Assembly (NCBI GenBank): GCA_003439945.1
Contig: QVRM01001250.1
Coordinates: 233,501-297,500, forward strand
Reading direction: 5' to 3'
Length of the DNA: 64,000 bases
From: Dermanyssus gallinae
Lineage: Eukaryota; Arthropoda; Arachnida; Mesostigmata; Dermanyssidae
Part shown: piece after piece, positions 44,649-62,283 of the stretch
Numbering within the stretch: the first letter of the stretch is position 1
Layout: every line of letters starts with the position of its first letter
Notes under the pieces: generated by a model
Told to the model about the DNA's origin: nothing
The model's input: the letters and a program-made list of their open reading frames with translations, nothing else
Database searches by the model: none
Program-made: the position numbers and the translations under genes

Positions 44649-45180
44649 GGGTGTTCAGAACGTTTTTAGAGTGAAAACCAACAATTTTCGTTTTGGATTC
44701 GATATACTACTCCCCGAGAAGCTCAATACACCTATCGACTGAGCTCTCAAAGCGTTTAAACCGCCTAAGTAGAATTCTGCGTCGTACTTCGACTGAAAAT
44801 ATGCATTGACAGCCGCGTTAACCTCTTTAGTAGTAGTAGTAGTAGTAGTAGTAGTAGAAAACGCTTTCCACCGAGGCTATTCATCAAATTTGCGAAGAGA
44901 AAATAATCATAGGGGGCCAGGTCCTGAGAATAGGCGACGGGCGGGGGGGGGGGGGGGATGGAGGTGGAAGGGGTGTTAAATAAGTTTAGCCCTCAAATCG
45001 ATCAGTTTTGCCAATGCTAGCCGAGACTTGTGTGCAGGCGCAGATTGTCCTGGTGAAACAGGACAACCTTGTCCTGCAAAGCTCGCCGTTTCTCTCTGGG
45101 TTCTTGCTGCGCTGGTGAACTGCCTGCGAGAGACGCTTATTGCTCCTGATATCCCTCATTCTGTCTCTGTATTTTTCCTA
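44649..45180 (-). pseudogene. Mariner-like transposase relic with an internal (CTA)n expansion
   Basis: The minus strand reads PREKRRALQDKVVLFHQDN (catalytic HQDN at 45055-45044). It then reads SRLALAKLIDLRAKLI in another frame, YSQDLAPYDYFLFANLMNSL and GGKRF, and KEVNAAVNAYFQSKYDAEFY. These are the second and third catalytic regions and C-terminus of a mariner of the HQDN...PYDYFLF type, different from the two relics that share a family. A G15 run (about 44943-44957) and a (TAG)n run (about 44829-44857) have grown within the former coding sequence. The end next to TA at 44647-44648 begins GGGTGTTCAGAACGTTTTTA, which looks like the element's 3' TIR. No 5' TIR was found. Confidence 0.82.
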
Positions 45181-52167
<6,987 letters not shown>

Positions 52168-52232
52168 ACCTTGAGCGTCGCGTATTGTTGTGGTTCAATG
52201 GATATGTGGGTTGACGTCATAAACAAACTTGC

Positions 52233-52263
<31 letters not shown>

Positions 52264-52345
52264 CGGTGAACGTTGCGTAATATTTTTGTTCAATGTATAT
52301 GTTGGTTTATTTTTAGTCATAAGCACACTTGCATATAAATGTATC

Positions 52346-52397
<52 letters not shown>

Positions 52398-52452
52398 AAG
52401 CGCTGCGTTTTGCGAAAAGGCTATTGCCCATATATATATATATATGTATATC
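52168..52452. repeat. Tandem array of a TA-bearing ~95-120-bp unit
   Basis: Two units can be aligned: GAGCGTCGCGTATTGTTGTG...CATAAACAAACTTGCGTG and GAACGTTGCGTAATATTTTT...CATAAGCACACTTGCATA. Each is followed by a (TA)n block. A third, shorter unit starts GTTAAGCGCTGCGTTTTGCG. The units are diverged but the order of elements is kept. Confidence 0.75.
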
Positions 52453-53099
52453 ATCGTGCCAATTTGTACTGTTGACACACACTTTGTAATGCAATGCAAC
52501 CAAAATTGGCCTCCTGTTTTATAAGAGGGTAAAATGCTTTTACGCACGCCCGCTGGAATTAATGGCGGGCACTGTGGGGCTCATTACCGGCGGAGAGTAT
52601 ATGACCCTATATATTTTTGAGGCCTATTGCGAACGTCAATATATGTTTTGTCCTGAATATATGTTAAATAAATATGTTGTTATATGAAAAAAAAACTTAA
52701 TCCTGTCTGCGTGAACCCACTTCGCAATACCCACTAAAAGCCACCTCCCTCAACCCCCTCCCGGCTCGGAATTGTAAAGCAATACTTCGAGGGGAGCCTC
52801 GTGCTCAACCTCTCCGGGTACTGAGCCGGGGAAGAATGGGACTGATCCCCGTGCCAGTCTGGTCCTCCGGGCCTCTTCCTGTCGCGTCTTCTCTCTTATG
52901 ACAGTCGAGATATTGGATTCCGTCCATCCAGTCAGCGGCGGAGGAGTGCATGCGGGACATGATATCCGCCGTTCTCTGTCAGAATTGGCCCCCTAGGTCG
53001 GGCAATGTCACGCTTTTCAACTTTTTTCTCTAGGTCTTTTCTTAACTCAAAGGTTTCTCTCAACAAACCTATGACCATGCAAACTGTGGGGGAGGAGAT

Positions 53100-53220
53100 T
53101 AGGCATTGTAAATATACATTATATAAGGGAGATTCCAAATAAACATTATATAAGGAAGATTCCAACTATACATTATATAATGGACATCCAGTGAAAAACA
53201 GTGTCCATGTGACATTATAT
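53100..53220. repeat. ~29-bp minisatellite
   Basis: The core ACATTATATAAGGGAGATTC recurs at about 53118, 53148 and 53170 with small changes, and as ACATTATATCAGTGAGATC near 53212 after a gap. Confidence 0.8.
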
Positions 53221-53639
53221 CAGTGAGATCTGGCCACAATTATGCCAAACCGTGATGGTCGCCTCGTTAAAAGAACGCAAAAAAAAAGGGCGATCATGAA
53301 ACGCTGAAAAGCCTGCTATTCTGGTATTACGAGTCGTGTACTTAGAATGACGCATTAGATGGATTCAATGTTATGACAAGCTCTGCAGCAACCGCGATAG
53401 TTGTTACGCTTCGTCGGTGCGTACGAACGTTAATGGATACCGGGAATCGAACAGAATTTTCTAAAATTCGATTTTGGCGTCCCTCTCTTACAGTGATTTC
53501 TATCGGTTACTAAAAGTTATTTGGATTTTTTAGATGCACTGGTTCCGCTGGCTGACTGGTTAGTCAAGACGCAAACTTATCTCCTACTGACTATGTGTTT
53601 TTTCATACTGCGATAGGTTACGACGCAATAATATTAATA
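53221..53639. other. No recognisable feature
   Basis: No motif was identified. The sequence may include the decayed 5' part of the LINE that becomes readable at about 53660. Confidence 0.35.
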
Positions 53640-55165
53640 ATATAGATATGACCATAGACCACAGGCATTCAGCAAGGAGACCCATTGGGACCAGCTCTGT
53701 TCTGCCTCGGCATTTCTGATCTTGTATCAAGCCTACATAGCCCTTTCAATGTCTGGTATCTAGACGACGCTGTCTTGGGAGGTCCTGCGAATGTCGTGGC
53801 AAGAGATTTGCAGACATATTGAACTTCGAGGAAGCGGGAGGACTGACCCTCAACGCGGCCAAATGCGAAGTTTTAGCTGTCGGAGGTAACCCTGAAGATC
53901 TAGCGCAAGCTATACAAGCAATCATGGAAGCACTTCCCGGGATTCTCCCATAATGCCCGAAGGAATTCCACGCGCTCTCGATACTAAACGAGAGACCCTG
54001 TTAAAGATCCGGCCACGACTGACAAGTATGTACCCGCAGGTGGCTCTGTGCCTATGGAGACACAGTCTTGGTTCACCAAGATTTGTCTACATCCTCCGAA
54101 CATGTCAGACTATGAAATATATGGAAGGTCTTGCAGCCTACGACGAGACCACTAGAGACATTCTAAATGAGATACTAAACATTAACTTAGAAGGAAACAC
54201 GTGGCAGAAAGCTAGCCTCCCCATCGGCAACGGAGGTCTTGGAATAAGAAGAGCTACGGATCTAGCTGCAGTGTGCTACGCTGCTTCCCTGAATCAATTT
54301 GGCTCCCTGGCGGAATCACTCATTAACGAGGAAGCAAAGCTTGAACAACTATGGCAGCAGACACCAAAATCAGGATATGACTCGAACTTGGCTCTTTGAG
54401 AGAGCACGGTAGTCAAAAACTTCTTGACGCTTGCAAAACTAAGAAGTCCGCACGAGATATAACAGATAGCCTAACATCAGCAAGAGGGCGTGCCGTCTTT
54501 CTGGCGGCTTAAGATCCCTTCAGCGGGGGCTGGCTTCAAGCGCTGCCCTCCCGTCAGCTTGGCACCATGCTGGACACAAACTCTTTCCGCATGGTGTCAG
54601 CCCTTAGGATAGGCGCCCCCGTCTGCCAGCCCTTTGCTTGTCTGCCATGCGGCCAACCTGTCGATTCTGGTCTACACCCGTTAAGCTGTCTGAAAAGTCC
54701 CGGTAGATACACGCTGAACTCAACGCCATAGTACGAAGAGCTCTTAAAAGGGCAGGGATACCATCTACACCCGAACCGAAGGGTCTTAATGGCAGCAATG
54801 AGCTGCGACCTGACGGGGTCACCATCCCGCTATGGTCACACGAAAAAAGCCTTGTTTGGGATGTTATGGTTTCATGCACGGCGGCCTTGTCGTATTTATG
54901 TCACAGCGCAGTCGAATCTGGATGGGTAGCAGAAGGCGCGGATTCTGAAAAACGAAGGAAGTATCTCGAGCTATCAAGAAGCTACCACTTTGTACCTATT
55001 ACACTTGGCCCCATCAGCACAGGTACAGCGAAAATCCTGAAAGATATCGGAACACGCATAGAAGACGTTACGGGTGATCGACGCGAGGCCATGTTTTTGA
55101 GACAGATGATGTTTTTGGCCGTTTGTGGAGGAAACGTGGCTTCAATCATAGGCGCAATGAACTGA
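53640..55165 (+). pseudogene. RLE-like LINE: reverse transcriptase to C-terminus, frameshifted
   Basis: The plus strand reads GIQQGDPLGPALFCLGISDL (motif B), NVWYLDDAVLGG (catalytic YLDD in place of YADD), GLTLNAAKCEVLAVGG, and ASLPIGNGGLGIRRATDLAA in the thumb. A zinc knuckle follows with C-x2-C-x8-H-x3-C spacing (CLPCGQPVDSGLHPLSC, about 54640-54690). The end has LRPDGVTIPLW (54803) and SLVWDVMV (54848), then FVPITLG, MFLRQMMFLAVCGGNVASII and a stop. A zinc knuckle followed by PD...WD resembles the restriction-like endonuclease end of R2/NeSL/Hero-type LINEs. That is inference. Several stops and frameshifts (near 53818, 53950, 54398, 54740) make it a pseudogene. The 5' half is absent. An AT-rich (AAT)n tail follows. 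Confidence 0.85.
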
Positions 55166-55270
55166 CAAGGGAACAAAGCAGGATAAACCTGGCTTAAACG
55201 TTCATACCTCACAATTGTTATAACTGAATGATAATAATAATTATTATTTTTATTTCCTGAAGTGTGTATA

Positions 55271-55302
55271 CGAGGTGTGTTCAAAAAGTATCGCGACTTT
55301 TG
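55271..55302 (+). repeat. Mariner 5' TIR
   Basis: This 32-bp TIR is a perfect reverse complement of 56280-56311. The next base inward differs. Confidence 0.97.
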
Positions 55303-55411
55303 AATTTTCGCGGGTTACGTATATTCGAATTTCGATTTTTTGTGGCGTTATGTTGGTACTCATGTCTCTCACTTATGCCGACAAGCTTAATTAAGCGAAA
55401 AAATTAATGAA

Positions 55412-56257
55412 GTGGAGAAAATGGTATTGGCCAATCGTCGAATCACCGTTAGAGAAGTTGCTGAGGACCTAAACATATCGATTGGCTCGTGCCATTCGAT
55501 TTTTATCAATGATTTGGGCATGAGACGGGTCGCCGCGAAATTCGTACCAAAATTGCTCAATTGCGACCAAAAACAGCATCGCATGAACATTGCTAATGAG
55601 ATGTTGGACTCTGTCCGCGACGACCCAAATTTGCTCCAGAGGGTCATAACTGGTGACGAATCGTGGGTTTATGGTTATGACGTGGAAACCAAAGCTCAAT
55701 CATCTCAATGGAAGCTGCCGCACGAACCAAGACCGAAAAAAGCGCGCCAAGTTCGGTCGAATGTGAAAGTTTTGCTGACAGTTTTCTTCGATTGCAGGGG
55801 CGTGGTGCATCATGAGTTCTTGCCACAGGGTAGAACGGTCAATAAGGAATATTACCTGCAAGTTATGCGCAATTTGCGCGAAGCAATCCGCCAGAAACGC
55901 CCGGATTTGTGGAAGAACAAAAATTGGCTTTTGCACCACGATAACGCCCCTGCTCACACATCGTTGCTTGTGCGCGAGTTTTTGGCCAAAAACAACACAC
56001 TAATGATGCCGCAGCCACCGTATTCCCCAGATCTGGCCCCCTGTGACTTTTTCTTGTTCCCTAAACTGAAGAGGCCCATGAAAGGACGACGTTACGCTAC
56101 GCTTGACGAGATAAAGACGGCATCGAAGGAGGAGCTGAACAAGATAAAAAAAAATGGTTTTTTGAAGTGCTTCGAAGATTGGAAAAACCGTTGGCACAAG
56201 TGTATAATATCTCATGGGGATTACTTTGAAGGGGACAAAATAGATATTCATGAATAA
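55412..56257 (+). CDS. Mariner transposase, N-terminally truncated (DD34D)
   Basis: This cut-and-paste transposase acts on the element's own TIRs. The frame is open from 55391, after a stop. The first ATG is at 55421. About 280 residues remain of a usual ~345. The second helix-turn-helix (RRITVREVAEDLNISIGSCH) is present, but the first, which contacts the TIR, is deleted with the normal start. The catalytic triad is intact: VITGDESWVYGYD, LHHDNAPAH and YSPDLAPCDFFLFP, with 34 residues between the second and third Asp. EFLPQGRTVNKEYYLQVMRN and the end GDYFEGDKIDIHE are canonical. The linker WKLPHEPRPKKARQ stands where WVPHEL is found in other mariners. No stops or shifts occur in what is left, yet without the first DNA-binding helices it is unlikely to be active. 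Confidence 0.93.
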   Translation: MEKMVLANRRITVREVAEDLNISIGSCHSIFINDLGMRRVAAKFVPKLLNCDQKQHRMNIANEMLDSVRDDPNLLQRVITGDESWVYGYDVETKAQSSQWKLPHEPRPKKARQVRSNVKVLLTVFFDCRGVVHHEFLPQGRTVNKEYYLQVMRNLREAIRQKRPDLWKNKNWLLHHDNAPAHTSLLVREFLAKNNTLMMPQPPYSPDLAPCDFFLFPKLKRPMKGRRYATLDEIKTASKEELNKIKKNGFLKCFEDWKNRWHKCIISHGDYFEGDKIDIHE

Positions 56258-56279
56258 ATGAATAATTTTTGAAAAAACA

Positions 56280-56311
56280 CAAAAGTCGCGATACTTTTTG
56301 AACACACCTCG
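56280..56311 (-). repeat. Mariner 3' TIR
   Basis: This 32-bp TIR is a perfect reverse complement of 55271-55302, followed by TA. Confidence 0.97.
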
Positions 56312-57354
56312 TATATACAGATTTTTGTTCTCACCGTCTCACCAAGTTAGGTTCAGAATAATACAAAACATTTTACATTTGGTGGGATCATCATATACGT
56401 AGGCGACTTTCAGATTCAGGAAAGACAATATTTTGCGCTGCGATGAACACGTTGCGTACACGTTACAATTTCCCGTGTGTGTTGAAGGCCTCTGACACAA
56501 AACAAGTCCTCGTGCTCGACCTCAAACAGACTTTACGGTCATGAAATTTCACATACAAGGGCTTTTGCGCCGGTGAACATTTTCTGCGTGTTCCATTGAT
56601 TCGCCAGTTCTCTGTTGCCTTTCCCGTTGTCATATCTTGTAAGGGACTTGTTAATCAAAATGTAGAGACTAGTGCGGGGGGTGGGGGAGGAGCAAGAGAA
56701 GAAAGACACAAGTAAAAGCGACGCTATAATCCCTTTCGGCAAGCGACTGATCGCGTATTAATTAGTGCGTGCCGTTGTATAGTGGCGCATGCATATCCAG
56801 CCGCAACGGACGGCAATTTATATGATCTTGTTGTCTCCATATCCGTTGACGAGACTGATCATAGTCCGGGAGAGATTTCGAGGCCGTGTTGGCCGTTTCC
56901 ACAAGCGTGCTCGTTAGTTGTTCGTCGTCTTCGTCGGTTTCATCGCATTGTCATACGAACAGCAACGGGTAGAGGAGACCAATCCATGGACGATCCCGCT
57001 GATAGGCTGCGGCCTACCGTCGGCATCAAGGCCCGGCGCCGGGAAGCTTGATCATGCAGTCGTGATTACAGGACATTGAGAGGATCCCTGCGTCGCATGA
57101 CAACCGCACGCAACCCGGCGCAGAGGGTAACGCGCAGCAGCCCCGCCCGACATGGGGCTTAATCTACCCTACTCGGTTTGGCTAGCCAGCTGGTTCAGCC
57201 CGTGGAACGCAGTTGTTTCCACAGGCAGTTGCTTTTGCGGCCCTCTGAACGAGCACATAAACCAACATCATCTTCTCGACGCCTGTAAAGGCGAGAAATC
57301 GGCAAGTGTTATATCACGGATGACCTCACGTTAAGGAGAGAATAGCCGTTTTTA
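56312..57354. other. No recognisable gene
   Basis: No family motif is visible. A G-rich run lies at about 56674-56690. The sequence from about 57120 may belong to the LINE scrap that follows, but I could not read it. Confidence 0.4.
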
Positions 57355-57600
57355 GCAGCCCAGCATTCCGATGGAGGGGGATGGCCTTAAGTCCTGCCCT
57401 CCCATCAGTTTGGCACCATGCTGGATCCTAACTCTTCCCGCGTGGTATCGGCTATTAGGATATTAGGCGGTTCCGTCTGTGGGCCGTTCCTATGAACGTC
57501 ATGTGGTGGAATGGTTGATTGTGACGGTCTACACCCATTGTTAAGCTGCCTAAAACGTCCCGGCAGGCTCACAAGACACGCGCAGCTCAATGAAATAGCA
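57355..57600 (+). pseudogene. Second fragment of the RLE-like LINE
   Basis: At the DNA level this aligns with 54505-54730: CTTAAGTCCTGCCCTCCCAT against CTTCAAGCGCTGCCCTCCCG, then TTTGGCACCATGCTGGATCC, and GGTCTACACCCATTGTTAAG against GGTCTACACCCGTTAAGCTG. The zinc-knuckle region is recognisable (GLHPLLSCLKRPGRL), with frameshifts. The catalytic PD...WD part that should follow is replaced by the fold-back repeat starting near 57697. Confidence 0.75.
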
Positions 57601-57696
57601 AAAATACATTTGCTGCAAATGCACCCAGAATGATGAGTTTGGACTCGTTGTGTTCAGCAACTCTTTGCGTGTCTAACTGACTAACTTCAATATAGT

Positions 57697-58181
57697 GATG
57701 AAATTTGAGAGTGTGGAGACTTGTTAGAGCCTCGCTTAAAACACCCTACACAAAGATATCCAGAGGATTTGAAAATGAAATGTTTGGTGGCCAAAAGTGT
57801 TTCGGCCAGAACATGTCTAAATCATTTCTAACCAGTTTTGCACCAAATGGCTCGTACGAGCAGGCACGTCCTCTTGCTGAATTACGTACGGCCTTTCATT
57901 CGACACGCGGTCCATGGCTTCCGAACAGTCAACTTTTCGGATAGCTGAAGAACGATATCTATTTCTACAGACTCATACAAACACAATAAAACCAAACCTT
58001 AACAGGGCGAACGCCATTTTGTCGTGTGCCGCATTTAGTGCAAAACCAGTTTGGCGACAATTTGGACATGTTTTGGCCAAAACACGTTTGGCCACCAAAC
58101 AACCCATTTGAGTCTTCCGGATTTCCTTGTGGAGGGTGTGGTTAAACGGGACTCTAACAAGTCTCCACACCCCATTTCATC
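57697..58181. repeat. Fold-back repeat with ~165-bp arms
   Basis: Arm 1 (about 57697-57862) and arm 2 (about 58017-58181) are inverted copies: GAGTGTGGAGACTTGTTAGA, TGTTTGGTGGCCAAA, TTTCGGCCAGAACATGTC and CCAGTTTTGCACCAAATG each recur in reverse complement with few changes. The spacer of about 155 bp is unrelated to the arms. No transposase is encoded, so this is a MITE or fold-back. Its ends and TSD were not resolved. Confidence 0.85.
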
Positions 58182-60315
58182 TTTGCGCACTGCTATTTTG
58201 CTAGCATTTGAGAAATTATCCCGGCACACGGTGCAACGGGACAGCGCGCATTTTCGGTCTCAGCTTGAAGCGCAGAAGATGTGCGAAGAATTGAACACAA
58301 CGCGTCTAAACTTATCATTCTAGGTGCCCTAATAGCAAAAATATGATAATTTTACTAGAGACGGTTATCATGATTTTACTAGTGATATATATACATACAT
58401 ATATTAGCTGTATATCACATTTATTTTATAGGCACGGTTGTTCCCCTAAATATATGTGTCATGTACTACGAGTAATACACATTCATAATACTGTGTGCTG
58501 TCGATCTGGCTGATGTAGCACTAGAATTACACAGTGAGCCACGATTTAATGCTTTAGTCAGGGATTGATTTAAAAATAATATTTTTATTGAAACCAAGTG
58601 CAACTCTCTCACAGTTGTAGGATGTTACCCGCAGTTATATTGTAGGGCATGTCTAGGAGGTAGTTTGCAAGCCCACGGTAGCTATAACTGGGCCTACGCT
58701 CACAAGGCAAGGATACATTCACACTCTCCGAAAACTACCACAATAGTTCAACGATTATAATTTTAATTATGAAGCACGTATCCGACTAACATTTTGTATT
58801 ATGCCTACCTTGATGACGTATTTTTGTTTCGTTTTAACGCAGAAGTGGCTCCATTTTCGCAGTCGCCTTCATCCAATCTCGACTCGCCAGCATTTTATGC
58901 AGACAGCACAATCAGAAAGTAAAGTCCAGAAGAGCTCATCTTTAGTAGAATCATTAGTAGTATAAGTAAAAGAATTACCAATGGTTTGCAAAACAACGAC
59001 TCTAGATTACGTATCAACACCCTACGAAACGGAGAGGCGTTGTTCGCAGTGACAGTTGAAGCAACGTTTAAAAAAAAACGTTAAATGACCGGAATCCCAG
59101 GAGGTCACAATCAGAAGATAAAAAAATATTACTGCAAAGCCATAGTTCTAATTCAGGATTTCAACCAATACGTTTCACAGTTCAGATATCAGATATTTGC
59201 TGCGCTATACACGACGCTACGTCGTTAACCGTGTTTCAACCCACTTGGGTTGTTGTTGTTCATTACCGCAGTAGATGTTCATTATCACTAAGCTGCTAGC
59301 CTGTCATTAGCGTTACAGGTGTGCCAGTATCATGTGTGAGTGGTTGTACCAATGCCGTGCCCGTGACAACTGTGTCACTTGAAACAAATTTACTCGGCCA
59401 GATCGCAGCGAATATTACGGCGGCATATACGGTGTGCTCTTTTAGTCTTTATTCTTGTTATAAAACAGGTGTTGACTGACACGTGAACCACGCACCAGGC
59501 TAATTGTCATTTTATTGAGTGGGCAAAGGCTGTTAGATCTCCGTCGAGACCGTACGAACGTTCGAGGTGCTTGAACAGAAAGTGGCAAAGAGAGTTTCAC
59601 AAAGTGGCCGGAGGGTATTTGGACAATGTTCGTTCTATCGATTCTTGTTAACTTTGTAATTTCAAACCAAGCGGAGGAGGTCTGCAAACGAGACGCCATA
59701 CGGCAAAGACTGACGTCTCGCCGGCAAACAGCCTTCAGGATAGAGCCTGTAAGATGGGATCAAAACGCCATCGTTTCTTGTTAATCTCGAGCGAATCCAG
59801 AGCAAGAGGTCCGAAGTTTCCTCCCGTCTCGCCTAATTGAATTAAGCCGATTTAGTGTACGCAGCCTAGCCATTTCTCATCTTGACGATAATAGTGTATG
59901 AGCACTTTAAACTTAGTGAAAACGATTCGTCTGGATAACGCTTAGGAATATTTTTCGTAAATCTCTATTAAACACATTTGCACCCGAAAACCGAATGAGC
60001 TTGTAATAGCTTGAGTCTAAATAACTTGTTTAAGTTCCTATAACATGTGCAGGTACGTAATGACGTGATCTACGATGCTTGTTCGCTAGTCATGGTTGTC
60101 AGTCACCAAAGTGTCGATGGTTTGATTTCTGTTACTAATCAAATTTTTTTGGAGTGATGCTCATTTAGGAAAAATAAATCATACCGCTGAGAATCAAGGC
60201 CATGTTTCCATAAGAATTGTTGGGCAAACCCTAGATATTTTAACATGCCCTGCCCTAGGCGGATTAAAGACATTGCCTCACGGCGATTCCATGCCTCTAG
60301 AGGATTGAGGACAGA
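58182..60315. other. No recognisable gene
   Basis: The stretch is AT-rich and I see no coding, RNA or repeat signature beyond short low-complexity patches. Confidence 0.4.
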
Positions 60316-60609
60316 CTAGAAATTAAAAAGCAGGTAATATGGCGCGTGAAAATGCATACGGCGGCGCAATATTCGCACTCGTGTTAGACGTGCGCGGCCA
60401 TCACAACCAATGACAGTGCAGTGTTTCAATCTTTTAGAGAGGTAGTGTATACGTTCTCTTACTGTGACGCTATGGGATATTAGACGAACAAAAATATGCT
60501 GCACATTACCCATGGGAGGAGGGTACTGGCAGTCCGGGTGTATAGGAAATATCATACAATTGTAAGAGCGAACGATAGCTAAGAGTAGGCAGATCCGCTG
60601 ACTAGACAA
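60316..60609 (-). pseudogene. Possible C-terminal scrap of an R1-like LINE
   Basis: The minus-strand frame contains HPDCQYPPPMGNVQHIFV followed by RERIHYLSKRLKHC. This resembles the zinc-knuckle end of some LINE ORF2 proteins (PxCxxC...ExxxHxxxxCPxF...R), but the second and last cysteines are not in place. The evidence is weak and it may be chance. Confidence 0.25.
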
Positions 60610-61084
60610 AGGGCGAAAATGTTCCAGGCGTCTTATTCGGGTGCGGGTTTAGATACATTAACTACGCTGCATATCGCGACCTATATGGTAATATACTAAA
60701 AAGCTTAAGGATAAACGCCCCGCACTGCATTTTTGCGTATGTGGGGCGCTCGGAGAGCCAGAATAAGCCTGATATCTGAGCCTCCTGCCTAAAGTAAAGG
60801 ATTTATGTATGAGGAAATACTTCTGTGGTTCCGACGTAGCTTTCAACTCAGCAAATCCCACACGGCTCGTAGGGTGGAGGACGTGTGTTCTAGTGGACGA
60901 TTCAGTAAATGAACGTGAAAAAGTCCTACACTGTCTGAAATTGACTGAACTGAACATGTATTAAGACAGCGCACTCCCCCAAAGAGGAAATTGTCTGTCA
61001 CAGCATAGCAACGTAAAACGTATAGGTTTGTTATAATTACGATATATTGTTGTCTTAACATATGTATATATATATATATATATA

Positions 61085-62241
61085 CAGGGTCATTCGTATC
61101 AAAATGTATTTCTTTCAAGGTTTGATAGAACTCGGCAAGAAAATAAATTTTCACTATGGAGGAGGTCGCGGAAACGTTTTGTTTAGAAGTGAAGATGAAA
61201 TGTATAAAAGTCGTTATTCTGCCTTTTCTTCTCCTACATAGTTGTGCGAAATCTACGTTTGCGGGAGAACCAGTTAACGCATGAAGGAACCGATTATACC
61301 GGCGTGTTCGGAGGAAAATTCTGCACAACGGAAGACACTTCACTAGCTTGCGTAGCGAAAAGCGAATGTCCAGGTTGAAAAAAGTCATAAAACGTCGATA
61401 TGTTGTTATCTCTTACGTTAACGCCTTTTCGTGAAAAATCCTAAATTTTTTTCATTGCGATTAAAAATGTATGTCCAAAAGACCAGTCTCACGCAATAGC
61501 AAATTTAATGCCTACCATGTTCGTACCAAAGTGATGGTGCTGCGGTACGTAGTTGTCAAGTCACTAAGCTTTTTCGATAGCCATATCGAAAGGTAAGGCA
61601 TGCATATTTGCATAGGGCGTATGAGAAAGTTAGGTACATATATTGACGTTTGGTAGAACTCAGCAAGAGAATATTTTTTCCTAGTGGAAGGAGGGAGCAA
61701 AAACGTCTTGGCAAATTTTTACGGTTCTGAACGTGAAAACTTGCACGTAAAACATAACAACTATGACTCTCAAAAAAGCTTAGTTATTTGACAACTACGT
61801 AACGCAGCACCAGCACCTTGGTACGAACATGGTGGGCATTAAATTTGCTATTGCGTGAGAGTGGTCTTTTGGACGTACATTTTTGGTCGCAATGGAAACA
61901 TTTTACGATTTTGCATGAACAAGCGTTAACGTAACATATCGTTATTTTATGACTTTCCTTAATCTGGTTATTCGCTTTTCGCTAGGCAAGCTAGTAAAGT
62001 GTCTTGCTTTTTTTCTTCCGAACACGCCGGTACAATCGGTTCCTTCATGCGTTAACTGGTTCTCCCGCAAACGTGGATTTCGCACAACTATGTAGGAGAA
62101 AAAAAGCAGAATAACTACTTTTATAAACTTCACTCTCTCTCCTAAACAAGACGTTTCCGCGTCCTCCCTCCATAGGGAAAAATTATTTTCTGGCCGAGTT
62201 CTATCAAACCTTGAAAGAAGTACATTTTGATACAAATGACC

Positions 62242-62244
<3 letters not shown>
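61085..62244. mobile_element. Long-TIR, TA-flanked element, copy 2 (1160 bp)
   Basis: The ends CAGGGTCATT (61085) and AATGACCCTG (62235-62244) are inverted repeats, each embedded in (TA)n. The two arms extend about 490 bp each (61085 to about 61578, and about 61770 to 62244), so most of the element is one large imperfect palindrome. The central ~190 bp contains another partial copy of the subterminal sequence (GTTTGGTAGAACTCAGCAAG, 61650-61669), a nested or rearranged piece. No transposase frame is visible. Frames read on either strand of the arms do not match known proteins. It shares arms with copy 1 at 3585-4853. Confidence 0.85.

Positions 62245-62245
<1 letters not shown>

Positions 62246-62281
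<36 letters not shown>
62246..62281. repeat. (TA)n microsatellite at the end of the long-TIR element
   Basis: About 18 TA units directly follow the element end. A shorter (TA)n (61068-61084) precedes the other end. Confidence 0.93.

Positions 62282-62283
<2 letters not shown>

Larger units (their letters stand above)
55271..56311 (+). mobile_element. Mariner element with perfect TIRs, internally deleted (1041 bp)
   Basis: The element is flanked by TA on both sides (55269-55270 and 56312-56313), the standard mariner target duplication. Its 32-bp TIRs (55271-55302 and 56280-56311) are perfect reverse complements beginning CGAGGTGTGTTCAAAAAGTA. Intact mariners are usually near 1.3 kb. This copy lacks the first ~70 codons of the transposase, and the 5' leader joins directly to the second helix-turn-helix. 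Perfect TIRs and an otherwise open frame mean it is young. It could be moved by a full-length relative. Confidence 0.96.

Noticed and set aside
55469..56305. Minus-strand frames of 60-101 codons across the mariner
   Set aside because: They are antisense to the well-supported transposase frame.
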